In this document: piece after piece, positions 1 to 6,292 of the stretch
Position numbering within the stretch: the stretch's first letter is position 1
Layout: each line of letters starts with the position of its first letter
Source: Mariprofundaceae bacterium
GTDB taxonomy: Bacteria; Pseudomonadota; Zetaproteobacteria; Mariprofundales; Mariprofundaceae
DNA length: 7,695 nt
Direction of reading: 5' to 3'
Assembly: GCA_027018975.1 (NCBI GenBank)
Contig: JALUXN010000268.1
Span: 1 to 7,695 of the forward strand
Notes under the pieces: model-generated
Told to the model about the DNA's origin: nothing
What the model saw: the letters and a program-made list of their open reading frames with translations, nothing else
Database searches by the model: none
Program-made: the position numbers and the translations under genes

Positions 1-1
1 C

Positions 2-829
2 CACTCGGCACGTGACACCTTTGCCGCGCTTAAGCGACGCGGGGTGCAGATGCAGGCCAAGCCGTTTGCCGTGGGCGTGCGCGCCGAGCATCCGCAGGCG
101 TTGATTGATCAGATCCAGTTCGGCAGCCATGTCGGCCACCCCAAGCTGCGCGCGGCGGAGTACAGCCTGACGCATCAACATGACGATGCCGAGCTGGGGC
201 GGCGCGGAGTCTATAGTTTCTGCATGTGTCCGGGCGGGCTGATTCTGCCCTCGCCGACCGAGCCGGAGATGATGGCGGTCAACGGCATGAGCAATGCCAA
301 ACGCGCCGGCCGCTGGGCGAACTCCGGCGTGGTGGTGCAGGTAACGCCGGAGGATGTGGCGCGCTACGGCATCGCGCACTCACCGCTGATGGGAGTGGCC
401 TTCCAGCGCCAGATCGAGCGCGCCGCCTTCCAAGCTGGCGCTGGTCATTATGGCGCACCGGCAATGCGCCTCACCGATTTCATCGCTGCCAACGACCACC
501 CCACACTCGCCACCACCCGCTTCAAACCGAATGCCATCGCCTGCAACCTGCACACCCTCTTCCCCGCGCCGATCAACCGCGCACTGGTGGCGGGCTTACG
601 CGCCTTCGATCGCAAAATGCGCGGCTATGTCACGGATGAAGCGAACCTCTTCGCCGCCGAAACGCGCACCTCCTCACCGGTGCGGGTGGAACGCAACGCG
701 CAGATGCAGAGCGTCAATGTCGCCGGTCTCTATCCGGTCGGTGAGGGCGCAGGCTACGCCGGCGGCATCGTCTCCGCCGCCGTCGATGGCATGAAAGCGG
801 CGGCAGCGATTCTTAAGGCGTGCGTGTGA
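2..829 (+). CDS. FAD-dependent dehydrogenase, COG2509 family (C-terminal part, 5' truncated)
   Basis: The frame is already open at base 2 and runs 275 codons to TGA at 827-829, so the N-terminal half, with the Rossmann FAD-binding start, lies off the left edge. Full-length members of this NAD(P)/FAD-dependent oxidoreductase family are usually around 530-550 residues. Visible family marks, numbered from base 2, are the opening HSARDTF block, KPFAVGVRAEHPQ near 20-32, the cysteine-containing YSFCMCPGG at 71-79, VNGMS near 93-97, TRTSSPVRVER at 221-231, and the C-terminal flavin-contacting GEGAGYAGGI at 247-256. The family is related to glutathione-reductase-like and HI0933-like flavoproteins; its physiological substrate is not established, so no reaction is assigned. 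The protein is presumably cytosolic. The next gene converges on it from the opposite strand 323 bp away. Family assignment is confident; function is open. Confidence 0.9.
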   Translation, partial: HSARDTFAALKRRGVQMQAKPFAVGVRAEHPQALIDQIQFGSHVGHPKLRAAEYSLTHQHDDAELGRRGVYSFCMCPGGLILPSPTEPEMMAVNGMSNAKRAGRWANSGVVVQVTPEDVARYGIAHSPLMGVAFQRQIERAAFQAGAGHYGAPAMRLTDFIAANDHPTLATTRFKPNAIACNLHTLFPAPINRALVAGLRAFDRKMRGYVTDEANLFAAETRTSSPVRVERNAQMQSVNVAGLYPVGEGAGYAGGIVSAAVDGMKAAAAILKACV

Positions 830-832
830 TTG

Positions 833-863
833 GAACTGTCACACAGACAATCGAATACAGTTC
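833..863. repeat. 7-bp inverted repeat just after the flavoprotein stop
   Basis: GAACTGT at 833-839 is the exact reverse complement of ACAGTTC at 857-863, with 17 bases between. It begins four bases after the TGA stop, so in mRNA it could form a stem protecting or ending the transcript. There is no T run after it, so it is not a standard intrinsic terminator. Confidence 0.4.
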
Positions 864-917
864 ATTCCCGCGGGCTCTGTCGGACTTAGGGAAATCGTAG
901 CAAGCAGGTGGGATGAA

Positions 918-944
918 CCACGGAGCACACAGAGTTCCACAGAG
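918..944. repeat. Short tandem CACRGAG repeat units
   Basis: Three near-identical heptamers follow one another: CACGGAG at 919-925, CACAGAG at 928-934 and CACAGAG at 938-944, with periods of 9 and 10 bases. Similar CCACGGAG-type runs are often seen between genes in proteobacterial genomes. No function is assigned. Confidence 0.5.
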
Positions 945-1060
945 TAAACCTCGATATACAACCCCACGCTATACCCTCTGTAATAAAAGCTTCTGGTAAC
1001 CATTCAGCCGCATACTGGAACTGTCCACTTCCACACCAACCATCATTTCCATGCTACACC

Positions 1061-1149
1061 AGCGTCATTTCCGCGAAGGCGGAAATCCATATGCACTGGA
1101 TCGAATACATCCTACTGAGACAGCATGCCCGCCTGCGCGGGATGAGTAG
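1061..1149. repeat. Two GC-rich hairpins, REP/BIME-like intergenic repeat
   Basis: The first hairpin is ATTTCCGC at 1067-1074, loop GAAG at 1075-1078, and GCGGAAAT at 1079-1086, a perfect 8-bp stem. The second is CCCGC at 1128-1132, loop CTGC, and GCGGG at 1137-1141. It is extended past an unpaired G by CAT 1124-1126 with ATG 1142-1144, and an outer CTACT (1112-1116) is complementary to AGTAG (1145-1149). Two such hairpins with GCGAAGGC and GCCTGCGC cores about 50 bases apart resemble the dispersed REP or BIME elements common between convergent genes in Gammaproteobacteria. The second lies 11 bases beyond the kinase stop and could act as a 3' mRNA stabiliser. Copy number in the genome cannot be seen from one window. 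Confidence 0.6.
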
Positions 1150-1152
1150 TTG

Positions 1153-3393
1153 CTAGTGCGCTTGCCCTGCAATCAGCTGCTCGATGAGGCGTTGTAGCTG
1201 TGCTGGCGTGTATGGTTTTTGCAGGAATGCCGTCGGTTGATCGTCGGTGAATCGGGCGCGGATCTCCTCCTCGCTGTAGCCGGATGAGAGAATCACCGGC
1301 AGATCGGGGCGGATCTCATGCAGCGCTGCCAGGCAGCGGATACCATCCATCTTCGGCATGGTCAGATCGAGCAGTACGAGCGAGATGGTATCGCACTGTT
1401 CGCGGAAGCGGGCGACCCCCTCCACACCATCGTTGGCGGTGAGCACCGTCAATCCGAACGTCTCCAGCATCGAACGCGCCACATCACGCAGGCTGGCCTC
1501 ATCGTCGATCACCAGCACTGTACCCCGGCAAGGCTGTGATGGCTGCGCGGTTGCCTCAGCATCTGCCGTGCCCGCAGGCTGTTGCCCCACCGGGAATGCC
1601 ACCTGAATGGTCGTCCCATGACCAGGCTGCGAATCGATATGCAGCAGGCCGTGATGACCACGCACAATGCCCAGCATGGCGCTCATACCAAGCCCACGGC
1701 CGGTGAATTTCGTTGTAAAGAAAGGATCAAACATTTTGCTGATTGTTGTCTCATCCATGCCGCAGCCCGTGTCAATCACACGCAGATAAACAAAACGACC
1801 GGGCTGAATCTGCTCATGCTCGACACACGCCTGCAAAAACGCCTCGCTGACATCCATCACCCCGGTAATGATCGTGATCTGACCGGCCGCGTCACCAATC
1901 GCCTCAGCCGCATTGGTCAGCAGATTGAGTACAACTTGCTGCAGCTGCCCCACATCACCCTCGATCATGGGCAGATCGTCGCTCAACTGAAAGCTCACTT
2001 CGATATGTTTGCTGATCGCCACCGAGATGAGATCGGCCATCTCCTGCACCAGAGCGGAGAGATCGATCGGCTGAATCACAAACGAACCCTTGCCGGAGTA
2101 GGCGAGCATCTGCTGACAGATATTCGCCGCGCTCTTACTCGCCTGCTCAATCCCGTTGAGATGTTTGAACAGCGGAGATTGCGCATCCACATGGCGCTTA
2201 CCGAGCATGGCATGGCCGAGAATCGCGGTGAGCAGGTTGTTGAAATCGTGGGCAATACCACCTGCCAAAACACCGAGCGATTTTACCCGCTCCAGATGCT
2301 GCAGCTTCTGCTCGGCCTGCTTGCGCTGGCTGATGTCGAAACCGTAGATGTTGCATTGCCCATCCTGCAGGCGGGTGATCTTCATCAGATACCAGCGCTC
2401 ACCGGCCTGTAGCTCGAGATCGTGCACCACATGCGCCCCGCCCTCCGGCGACACACTCTCCTGCATGCTGTTATACACCTGCGCCAACTCGGTCGGCAAC
2501 GGCTTGCCAACTGCCAAACCGATCTGCGCCGCCAAGTCGGCCGAGGCTGGATTCATGTAGAGCAGATGCCCCGTCGGTGAGACGCGCAGCACCGGCGAGG
2601 GGTTTTCGTCCGGAAAACGCGCCAGCGATTGCACCTCATCGGTACGCGCCTCCACAGCTTCCTCCAGCAATAGCGCATGTTTGCGCAGTCGAACACCGAT
2701 CAGGATCAAGCCGAACACACCGGCCACCATCAGTAATGTAAAGGTGAAATGCACCCCGCGCATACTCTCGTTGACAATCTCCCGCTCATGATCCAGCGAG
2801 ATATTCACCTCCAGCACGCCGCGCAGGTCACCGACATGCCAGTCGTGTTTGGGAGAGTCGAGGCGACTGTTGTGACACGCCACGCATGAGCTGCGCATCA
2901 GATCGGCAGTGGCGTAACGCAGCAGGTGTTCGCCGCGCACCGTTTCAACACGCATAAACGGTTTGTTGGGGTTCGCCTTCAGCGCCTGCAACGCATCACG
3001 CTCGAAACCGTCCAGCACTCGTTGTTTGCGCCATGGGAAGGGGTGATCACTGTAGAGGCGGGCATCTCTAAGTACCTTGGCCTGCGAGATATTTTTCAGC
3101 AGCTCCATGGTAAAGGTGGCGGGGAGCGGAATGGCGCCATCGACCTGTTTGTAGTCGTGCCGCATCTCCACCGCATGGGGGCGCAGCCGCTCTGTCACCT
3201 CGCTGGTATAGAGTGTGCGAAATTCACGCACAAAGCGCGAAATATCTTCCGCCACATGGCGGGCACTGATCAGCTCCACCCGTTGCCGCGCCTGAATCAC
3301 CATCACAAACGCCGCGATCACACCCAGTGCGACAATCAGCGTAGCGACGGTGATTGTATGGCGATGCAGCAGCAGTGCAGTAAGTCGTTTCAT
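1153..3393 (-). CDS. Hybrid sensor histidine kinase with periplasmic heme (Tll0287-like/DUF3365) domain
   Basis: This 746-residue membrane sensor kinase begins at ATG 3393-3391, preceded by GGGAG and a 4-base spacer. The open frame continues 40 codons upstream, but those codons lack a ribosome site and the N-terminal membrane anchor begins right after MKRL. Order: membrane segment about 13-33; periplasmic Tll0287-like (DUF3365) domain about 35-205 with AIPLPATFT, YSDHPFPWR and RYATADLMRSSCVACHN, whose CVACH (C170, C173, H174) is a c-type heme site; second membrane segment about 215-235; PAS-like domain about 258-355; HisKA with AHDFNNLL (phospho-accepting H382); HATPase with N494, DTGCGM 541-546 and GRGLGM 565-570; receiver about 624-742 with D630, D631, phospho-acceptor D676, S703 and K726. 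Redox state or a gas ligand at the heme is the inferred signal. No output domain and no separate response regulator are in the window, so the target is unknown. Confidence 0.95.
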   Translation of the reverse strand: MKRLTALLLHRHTITVATLIVALGVIAAFVMVIQARQRVELISARHVAEDISRFVREFRTLYTSEVTERLRPHAVEMRHDYKQVDGAIPLPATFTMELLKNISQAKVLRDARLYSDHPFPWRKQRVLDGFERDALQALKANPNKPFMRVETVRGEHLLRYATADLMRSSCVACHNSRLDSPKHDWHVGDLRGVLEVNISLDHEREIVNESMRGVHFTFTLLMVAGVFGLILIGVRLRKHALLLEEAVEARTDEVQSLARFPDENPSPVLRVSPTGHLLYMNPASADLAAQIGLAVGKPLPTELAQVYNSMQESVSPEGGAHVVHDLELQAGERWYLMKITRLQDGQCNIYGFDISQRKQAEQKLQHLERVKSLGVLAGGIAHDFNNLLTAILGHAMLGKRHVDAQSPLFKHLNGIEQASKSAANICQQMLAYSGKGSFVIQPIDLSALVQEMADLISVAISKHIEVSFQLSDDLPMIEGDVGQLQQVVLNLLTNAAEAIGDAAGQITIITGVMDVSEAFLQACVEHEQIQPGRFVYLRVIDTGCGMDETTISKMFDPFFTTKFTGRGLGMSAMLGIVRGHHGLLHIDSQPGHGTTIQVAFPVGQQPAGTADAEATAQPSQPCRGTVLVIDDEASLRDVARSMLETFGLTVLTANDGVEGVARFREQCDTISLVLLDLTMPKMDGIRCLAALHEIRPDLPVILSSGYSEEEIRARFTDDQPTAFLQKPYTPAQLQRLIEQLIAGQAH

Positions 3394-3448
3394 CTCTCTC
3401 CCGAAAACACCCACGGAAACCATATGCCGCTTGTGGAGGAAATACAAT

Positions 3449-3476
3449 TTGCACCGCCATCGGTCACCGCTAGTTT
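3449..3476 (+). promoter_or_regulatory. pldA: Weak candidate promoter of pldA
   Basis: TTGCAC (3449-3454) and TAGTTT (3471-3476) are separated by 16 bases. The -35 is fair, but the -10 matches TATAAT at only three positions. If used, transcription would start near 3483 and the tandem repeat at 3498-3529 would lie in the untranslated leader. It is listed because no better + strand candidate is visible in this short divergent gap. Confidence 0.2.
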
Positions 3477-3485
3477 CGCTCACTG

Positions 3486-3513
3486 AGCATTGCACAGATT
3501 GTGCCGATGTCAA
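3486..3513 (-). promoter_or_regulatory. Candidate promoter of the sensor kinase gene
   Basis: Read on the minus strand, a perfect -35 hexamer TTGACA (3513-3508) is followed by a 16-base spacer and the weak -10 AATGCT (3491-3486), which is preceded by TGC as in extended -10 promoters. The -10 matches only three of six consensus bases. Transcription would start near 3480, giving a leader of roughly 85 bases. Confidence 0.35.
3492..3504. promoter_or_regulatory. 13-bp palindrome in the kinase/pldA promoter region
   Basis: GCACA (3492-3496), three bases GAT, then TGTGC (3500-3504) form a perfect 5-3-5 inverted repeat. It sits in the spacer of the candidate kinase promoter and overlaps the first unit of the 16-bp tandem repeat. 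It may be an operator for a dimeric regulator. No specific regulator can be named. Confidence 0.35.
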
Positions 3514-3529
3514 ATTGTGTCGATATCAA
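3498..3529. repeat. Tandem 16-bp direct repeat between kinase gene and pldA
   Basis: ATTGTGCCGATGTCAA at 3498-3513 is followed without a gap by ATTGTGTCGATATCAA at 3514-3529, 14 of 16 bases identical. The second copy ends two bases before the pldA Shine-Dalgarno. On the minus strand each unit begins with a -35-like hexamer (TTGATA, TTGACA). The arrangement suggests either a regulator binding two direct half-sites or a recent small duplication. Confidence 0.65.
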
Positions 3530-3542
3530 ACGGAGGTGATCG

Positions 3543-4418
3543 ATGGCTATAGTGCGATGGGCGGTGGCGGCATGGCTGGCTTGCGTGGTGACAACCGCAG
3601 TGTGCGCGGCAGCCACGCAACCCGAGAGTCTGCTGGAGCAGCGCTACGCGCAAGAGCGACAACTGGAGCACGCGCCGTTCGTTATCCTGCCGCACAAGCC
3701 GAATTACATCCTGCTCGGCAGCTACAACACCCGCCCCAATCAGGCACCGTGGCAGGGCTTCGGCTATGGGGCGAAGCCGGTGCAACACTCCGAGATCAAG
3801 TTCCAGCTCAGCATTAAGATCCCGCTGATGCACGATCTCTTCCGCAGCGGTGACGGTCTCTATGCCGCCTACACCCAGAAGACGTTCTGGCAAGCCTACA
3901 ACAAAAGGATCTCCTCCCCTTTCCGCGACACCAACTACAATCCCGAATTGTTCTATCGCACCCCTTTCAGCGCACAGATCAGTGCACTATCGCTGCACGC
4001 GCTCGCAGTCGGTTTCGAGCACGAATCCAATGGCCGTGCCGACCCGCTCTCGCGCAGCTGGAATCGTATCTACGGCGTCGCCTCCAGCAGCGTCGGCGAT
4101 ATCAATCTGATGTTGAAACTGTGGTGGCGCATCCCCGAGCCGGCGGCCAAGGATAACAATCCCGATATTCTCAACTATCTCGGCAATAGCGAGCTCTACG
4201 GCTACTACAAACGCGACGGCCACACCTTCGGCGTGATGTTCCGCCCCGCCTGGCGCGGCGGCTTCAAATCCGCCGTCCAGCTCGATTGGAGCTTCCCGCT
4301 ATTCGGTAACGTGCAGGGCTATGTGCAGTGGTTCAACGGCTACGGCGAGAGTTTGATCGACTACAACCACTACAACAACACCATCGGCATCGGTGTGATG
4401 CTCAACAACTGGCTATAG
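3543..4418 (+). CDS. pldA: Outer-membrane phospholipase A (OMPLA)
   Basis: PldA hydrolyses the acyl ester bonds of phospholipids that reach the outer leaflet of the outer membrane, helping to keep lipid asymmetry. In the family it is active as a calcium-dependent dimer. The 291-residue product is almost the same length as the E. coli protein. It has a signal peptide (hydrophobic segment about 5-21, likely cleaved near A22-A24). The catalytic block HESNG...SRSWNRIY places H160, S162 and N174 with the same spacing as H142, S144 and N156 of E. coli OMPLA. R165, D167 and S170 match the E. coli R147, D149 and S152 calcium region. The C-terminus GIGVMLNNWL resembles a final beta strand, but ends in L instead of the commoner F. 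The start follows a near-perfect GGAGGTGAT (3532-3540) two bases before the ATG. The gene is divergent from the kinase and convergent with dut. Confidence 0.96.
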   Translation: MAIVRWAVAAWLACVVTTAVCAAATQPESLLEQRYAQERQLEHAPFVILPHKPNYILLGSYNTRPNQAPWQGFGYGAKPVQHSEIKFQLSIKIPLMHDLFRSGDGLYAAYTQKTFWQAYNKRISSPFRDTNYNPELFYRTPFSAQISALSLHALAVGFEHESNGRADPLSRSWNRIYGVASSSVGDINLMLKLWWRIPEPAAKDNNPDILNYLGNSELYGYYKRDGHTFGVMFRPAWRGGFKSAVQLDWSFPLFGNVQGYVQWFNGYGESLIDYNHYNNTIGIGVMLNNWL

Positions 4419-4421
4419 GTT

Positions 4422-4886
4422 TTAGTTCCGCCCCGAAGAACCGAAGCCACCTGCGCCGCGTTCGGTCTCAGCAAATTGATCCACGATGTGAAACTGTGCC
4501 TGATAGATCGGCATGAACATCAGTTGCGCAATGCGATCACCGAGATGAATGACAATCGGCGCTTGGCCGCGGTTGAATGCGCCGATCATGAGCGGGCCGG
4601 TATAGGAGCTGTCGATCAGGCCGGTACCATTGGAGAGCACCAGCCCATGCTTATGCCCCATGCCCGATCTGGGCAGAATCACCGCCGCCACTTCGGGGTT
4701 CTCCATATGAATGGCAATACCGGAGGGGATGAGCTGCGCCTCACCAGGATCCAGTGTGAGCGTGGGCGTATCGATCATAGCTCGGAGATCCATCGCCGCT
4801 GAACCCGGATCCGCATATTGCGGCAGTGTGTAGGCGCCGGATTTAAGGCGTTCGTCGAGAATTTTCAATTGCACATTGATCGGCAT
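4422..4886 (-). CDS. dut: Deoxyuridine 5'-triphosphate nucleotidohydrolase (dUTPase)
   Basis: Dut is a cytosolic homotrimer that hydrolyses dUTP to dUMP and pyrophosphate. This supplies dUMP for thymidylate synthesis and keeps uracil out of DNA. The 154-residue product has all five family motifs in order: DPGSAAMDLRA at 26-36, PRSGMGHKHG at 72-81, GLIDSSYTG at 89-97 with catalytic D92, GDRIAQLMF at 116-124, and the phosphate-gripping RGAGGFGSSG at 143-152. E. coli has DSDY where this protein has DSSY, a minor variation. The ATG at 4886-4884 is chosen because GGAGGG (4898-4893) lies 6 bases upstream and the product matches the usual 150-residue length; the frame extends 30 codons further without family similarity. 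In many Gammaproteobacteria dut follows coaBC; here it is flanked by pldA and metK and is apparently transcribed alone. Confidence 0.97.
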   Translation of the reverse strand: MPINVQLKILDERLKSGAYTLPQYADPGSAAMDLRAMIDTPTLTLDPGEAQLIPSGIAIHMENPEVAAVILPRSGMGHKHGLVLSNGTGLIDSSYTGPLMIGAFNRGQAPIVIHLGDRIAQLMFMPIYQAQFHIVDQFAETERGAGGFGSSGRN

Positions 4887-4915
4887 GTCGATCCCTCCCT
4901 CACGGTATGCGTGCG

Positions 4916-4928
4916 CTGTACGATACAG
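4916..4928. promoter_or_regulatory. 13-bp palindrome upstream of dut
   Basis: CTGTA (4916-4920), CGA, TACAG (4924-4928) is a perfect 5-3-5 inverted repeat centred about 36 bases before the dut start codon. It could be an operator or a small leader hairpin. No good sigma-70 promoter for dut is obvious nearby, so its placement relative to a transcription start is unknown. Confidence 0.3.
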
Positions 4929-5007
4929 ATCATCGGCGCATGGGCGGAACACTACGGCGAGCCCGTCACAACACAATCCCGACCGAATTCATCGGATTTG
5001 TCATTGA

Positions 5008-5022
5008 GATTGATCGTCAATC
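5008..5022. promoter_or_regulatory. 15-bp palindrome in the metK upstream region
   Basis: GATTGA (5008-5013), TCG, TCAATC (5017-5022) is a perfect 6-3-6 inverted repeat about 80 bases before metK. A -35-like TTGTCA (4998-5003) precedes it, but at the proper spacing only a poor -10 (TCGTTT, 5021-5026) is found. A second inverted pair, GTTTAC 5023-5028 and GTAAAC 5045-5050, follows at once. The block may hold the metK promoter and an operator. It does not contain the MetJ box AGACGTCT. Confidence 0.4.
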
Positions 5023-5098
5023 GTTTACGATGCGGCGCAATTTTGTAAACAAGCATGATCTACATCTGAAAGCCGTGCACATCAATCAAGGAGTTATT

Positions 5099-6271
5099 AT
5101 GAGTAAAAACTTTGTATTCACCTCGGAGTCAGTCTCCGAAGGGCATCCGGATAAGGTTGCGGATCGTATCTCTGACGGTGTGCTGGACGCGATTCTGACG
5201 CAGGATAAATATGCGCGCGTGGCGTGCGAGACGTTGGTGACCACCGGGCTGGCGCTGATTGCCGGTGAGATTACCACCTCGGCGGTGATCGATTATCAGG
5301 ATGTGGTGCGCTCGGCGATCAAAGAGATCGGCTACAACTCGTCGGATATGGGCTTTGATTGGGAGTCCTGCTCGGTGCTGGTGTCGCTCGACAAGCAATC
5401 GGTCGATATTGCCCAGGGTGTGAACGAGGGCGAAGGGCTTGATCTCGATCAGGGTGCGGGCGATCAGGGCTTGATGTTCGGTTACGCGACCAACGAGACA
5501 GACGTGTTGATGCCGACAGCGATTCACCTCTCCCATCAGCTGGTCGCCAAACAGGCGGCGGTGCGCAAATCAGGCACGCTCGACTTCCTGCGGCCGGATG
5601 CCAAATCGCAGGTGACCGTGCGTTATGAAGCGGGCAAGCCGGTGGCGATCGATGCGGTGGTGCTCTCCACCCAGCACACGCCGGATGTGGAGCATGCGCA
5701 GCTCACTGAGGCGATCATGGATGAGGTGATCAATCCCGTTCTCGGCCCGACCAATCTGCTGCATGCGGATACCGAATATCACATCAATCCGACCGGTCGC
5801 TTTGTGATCGGCGGCCCTGTGGGTGACTGCGGCGTGACCGGGCGCAAGATTATCGTCGATACCTACGGCGGCTTCGGCCATCACGGCGGCGGTGCCTTCT
5901 CCGGTAAAGATCCGACGAAGGTGGATCGCTCCGCCTGCTACATGATGCGTTATGTCGCCAAGAACATCGTCGCTGCCGGCTTAGCGGATCGCTGCGAAGT
6001 GCAGGTTGCCTACGCCATCGGTGTGGCGCGTCCGTTGTCAGTGATGATCAACACCTTCGGCACCGGCAAGATTGACGAGAGCAAGCTCTCCGACATCGTT
6101 CGCGACGTCTTCGACCTGCGTCCGAAAGGCATTGTCCAGTCGCTCGACCTGCTGCGTCCGATCTACGCCAAGACCGCCGCTTACGGTCACTTCGGCCGCG
6201 AACTGCCGGAGTTCACCTGGGAGAAGACCGACAAGGTCGAGGCGCTGCGCGCCGCTGCCGGCCTCGCCTGA
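5099..6271 (+). CDS. metK: S-adenosylmethionine synthase (methionine adenosyltransferase)
   Basis: MetK joins ATP and methionine to make S-adenosylmethionine, the main methyl donor, releasing phosphate and pyrophosphate. It is a cytosolic tetramer using Mg and K ions. The 390-residue product has the usual family length and is intact. Signature regions are ESVSEGHPDKVADRISDG at 10-27 (H16 and D18 at the active site), the family signature GAGDQGLMFGYA at 119-130, and the glycine-rich phosphate-binding GGGAFSGKDPTKVDRSA at 263-279. The start is ATG 5099-5101, preceded by AAGGAG (5088-5093) and a 5-base spacer. The frame is open 64 codons further upstream, but that extension has no family similarity. 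ahcY follows 145 bp downstream on the same strand through an SAH riboswitch, with no terminator visible directly after the metK stop, so the two are probably co-transcribed. Confidence 0.98.
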   Translation: MSKNFVFTSESVSEGHPDKVADRISDGVLDAILTQDKYARVACETLVTTGLALIAGEITTSAVIDYQDVVRSAIKEIGYNSSDMGFDWESCSVLVSLDKQSVDIAQGVNEGEGLDLDQGAGDQGLMFGYATNETDVLMPTAIHLSHQLVAKQAAVRKSGTLDFLRPDAKSQVTVRYEAGKPVAIDAVVLSTQHTPDVEHAQLTEAIMDEVINPVLGPTNLLHADTEYHINPTGRFVIGGPVGDCGVTGRKIIVDTYGGFGHHGGGAFSGKDPTKVDRSACYMMRYVAKNIVAAGLADRCEVQVAYAIGVARPLSVMINTFGTGKIDESKLSDIVRDVFDLRPKGIVQSLDLLRPIYAKTAAYGHFGRELPEFTWEKTDKVEALRAAAGLA

Positions 6272-6292
6272 CGCATTTTCCGCAACCAGTTC

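Larger units (their letters stand above)
830..1152. other. Non-coding intergenic region with short repeats
   Basis: These 323 bp lie between two convergent stop codons. No open frame here has a ribosome binding site or recognisable protein. The stretch holds a 7-bp inverted repeat, a run of CACRGAG units, and a pair of GC-rich hairpins, each listed separately. There are also two exact short direct repeats: TGGAACTGTC at 831-840 and 1015-1024, and TCGAATACA at 851-859 and 1101-1109. An 8-bp palindrome CCCGCGGG sits at 867-874. It is more AT-rich than the flanking genes in the 940-1060 part. No canonical intrinsic terminator (GC stem followed by a T run) is visible for either flanking gene. Confidence 0.7.

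Noticed and set aside
226..639. 137-codon + strand frame inside the flavoprotein gene
   Set aside because: It is in another frame of the same strand as the FAD-dependent dehydrogenase and is arginine-rich with no motif, so a shadow.
830..1152. Complete insertion sequence or CRISPR array
   Set aside because: There is no transposase frame, no long terminal inverted repeats with a target duplication, and no regularly spaced repeat-spacer pattern.
1582..2412. 276-codon open frame on the + strand
   Set aside because: It lies wholly inside the sensor kinase gene on the opposite strand. The kinase frame has all HisKA and HATPase motifs, while this frame has no recognisable domain; it is a by-product of GC-rich coding sequence.
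2926..3486. 186-codon + strand frame opposite the kinase N-terminus
   Set aside because: It is antisense to the heme-domain coding region, is rich in H, R and Q without any family motif, and has no supporting context.
3394..3513. In-frame 40-codon upstream extension of the sensor kinase
   Set aside because: No ribosome site precedes its ATG codons, it would overlap the putative promoter, and the membrane anchor starts right after ATG 3393.
4887..4976. In-frame 30-codon upstream extension of dut
   Set aside because: The dUTPase fold starts near the internal ATG at 4886, which has GGAGGG at proper spacing; the extension has no family match.
4907..5098. In-frame 64-codon upstream extension of metK
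   Set aside because: It has no similarity to MetK N-termini. A good AAGGAG ribosome site precedes ATG 5099, and the segment overlaps the dut/metK promoter region.
4887..5098. SAM riboswitch in the metK leader
   Set aside because: I looked for the conserved cores of SAM-I, SAM-II and related classes and saw none; only short palindromes are present.
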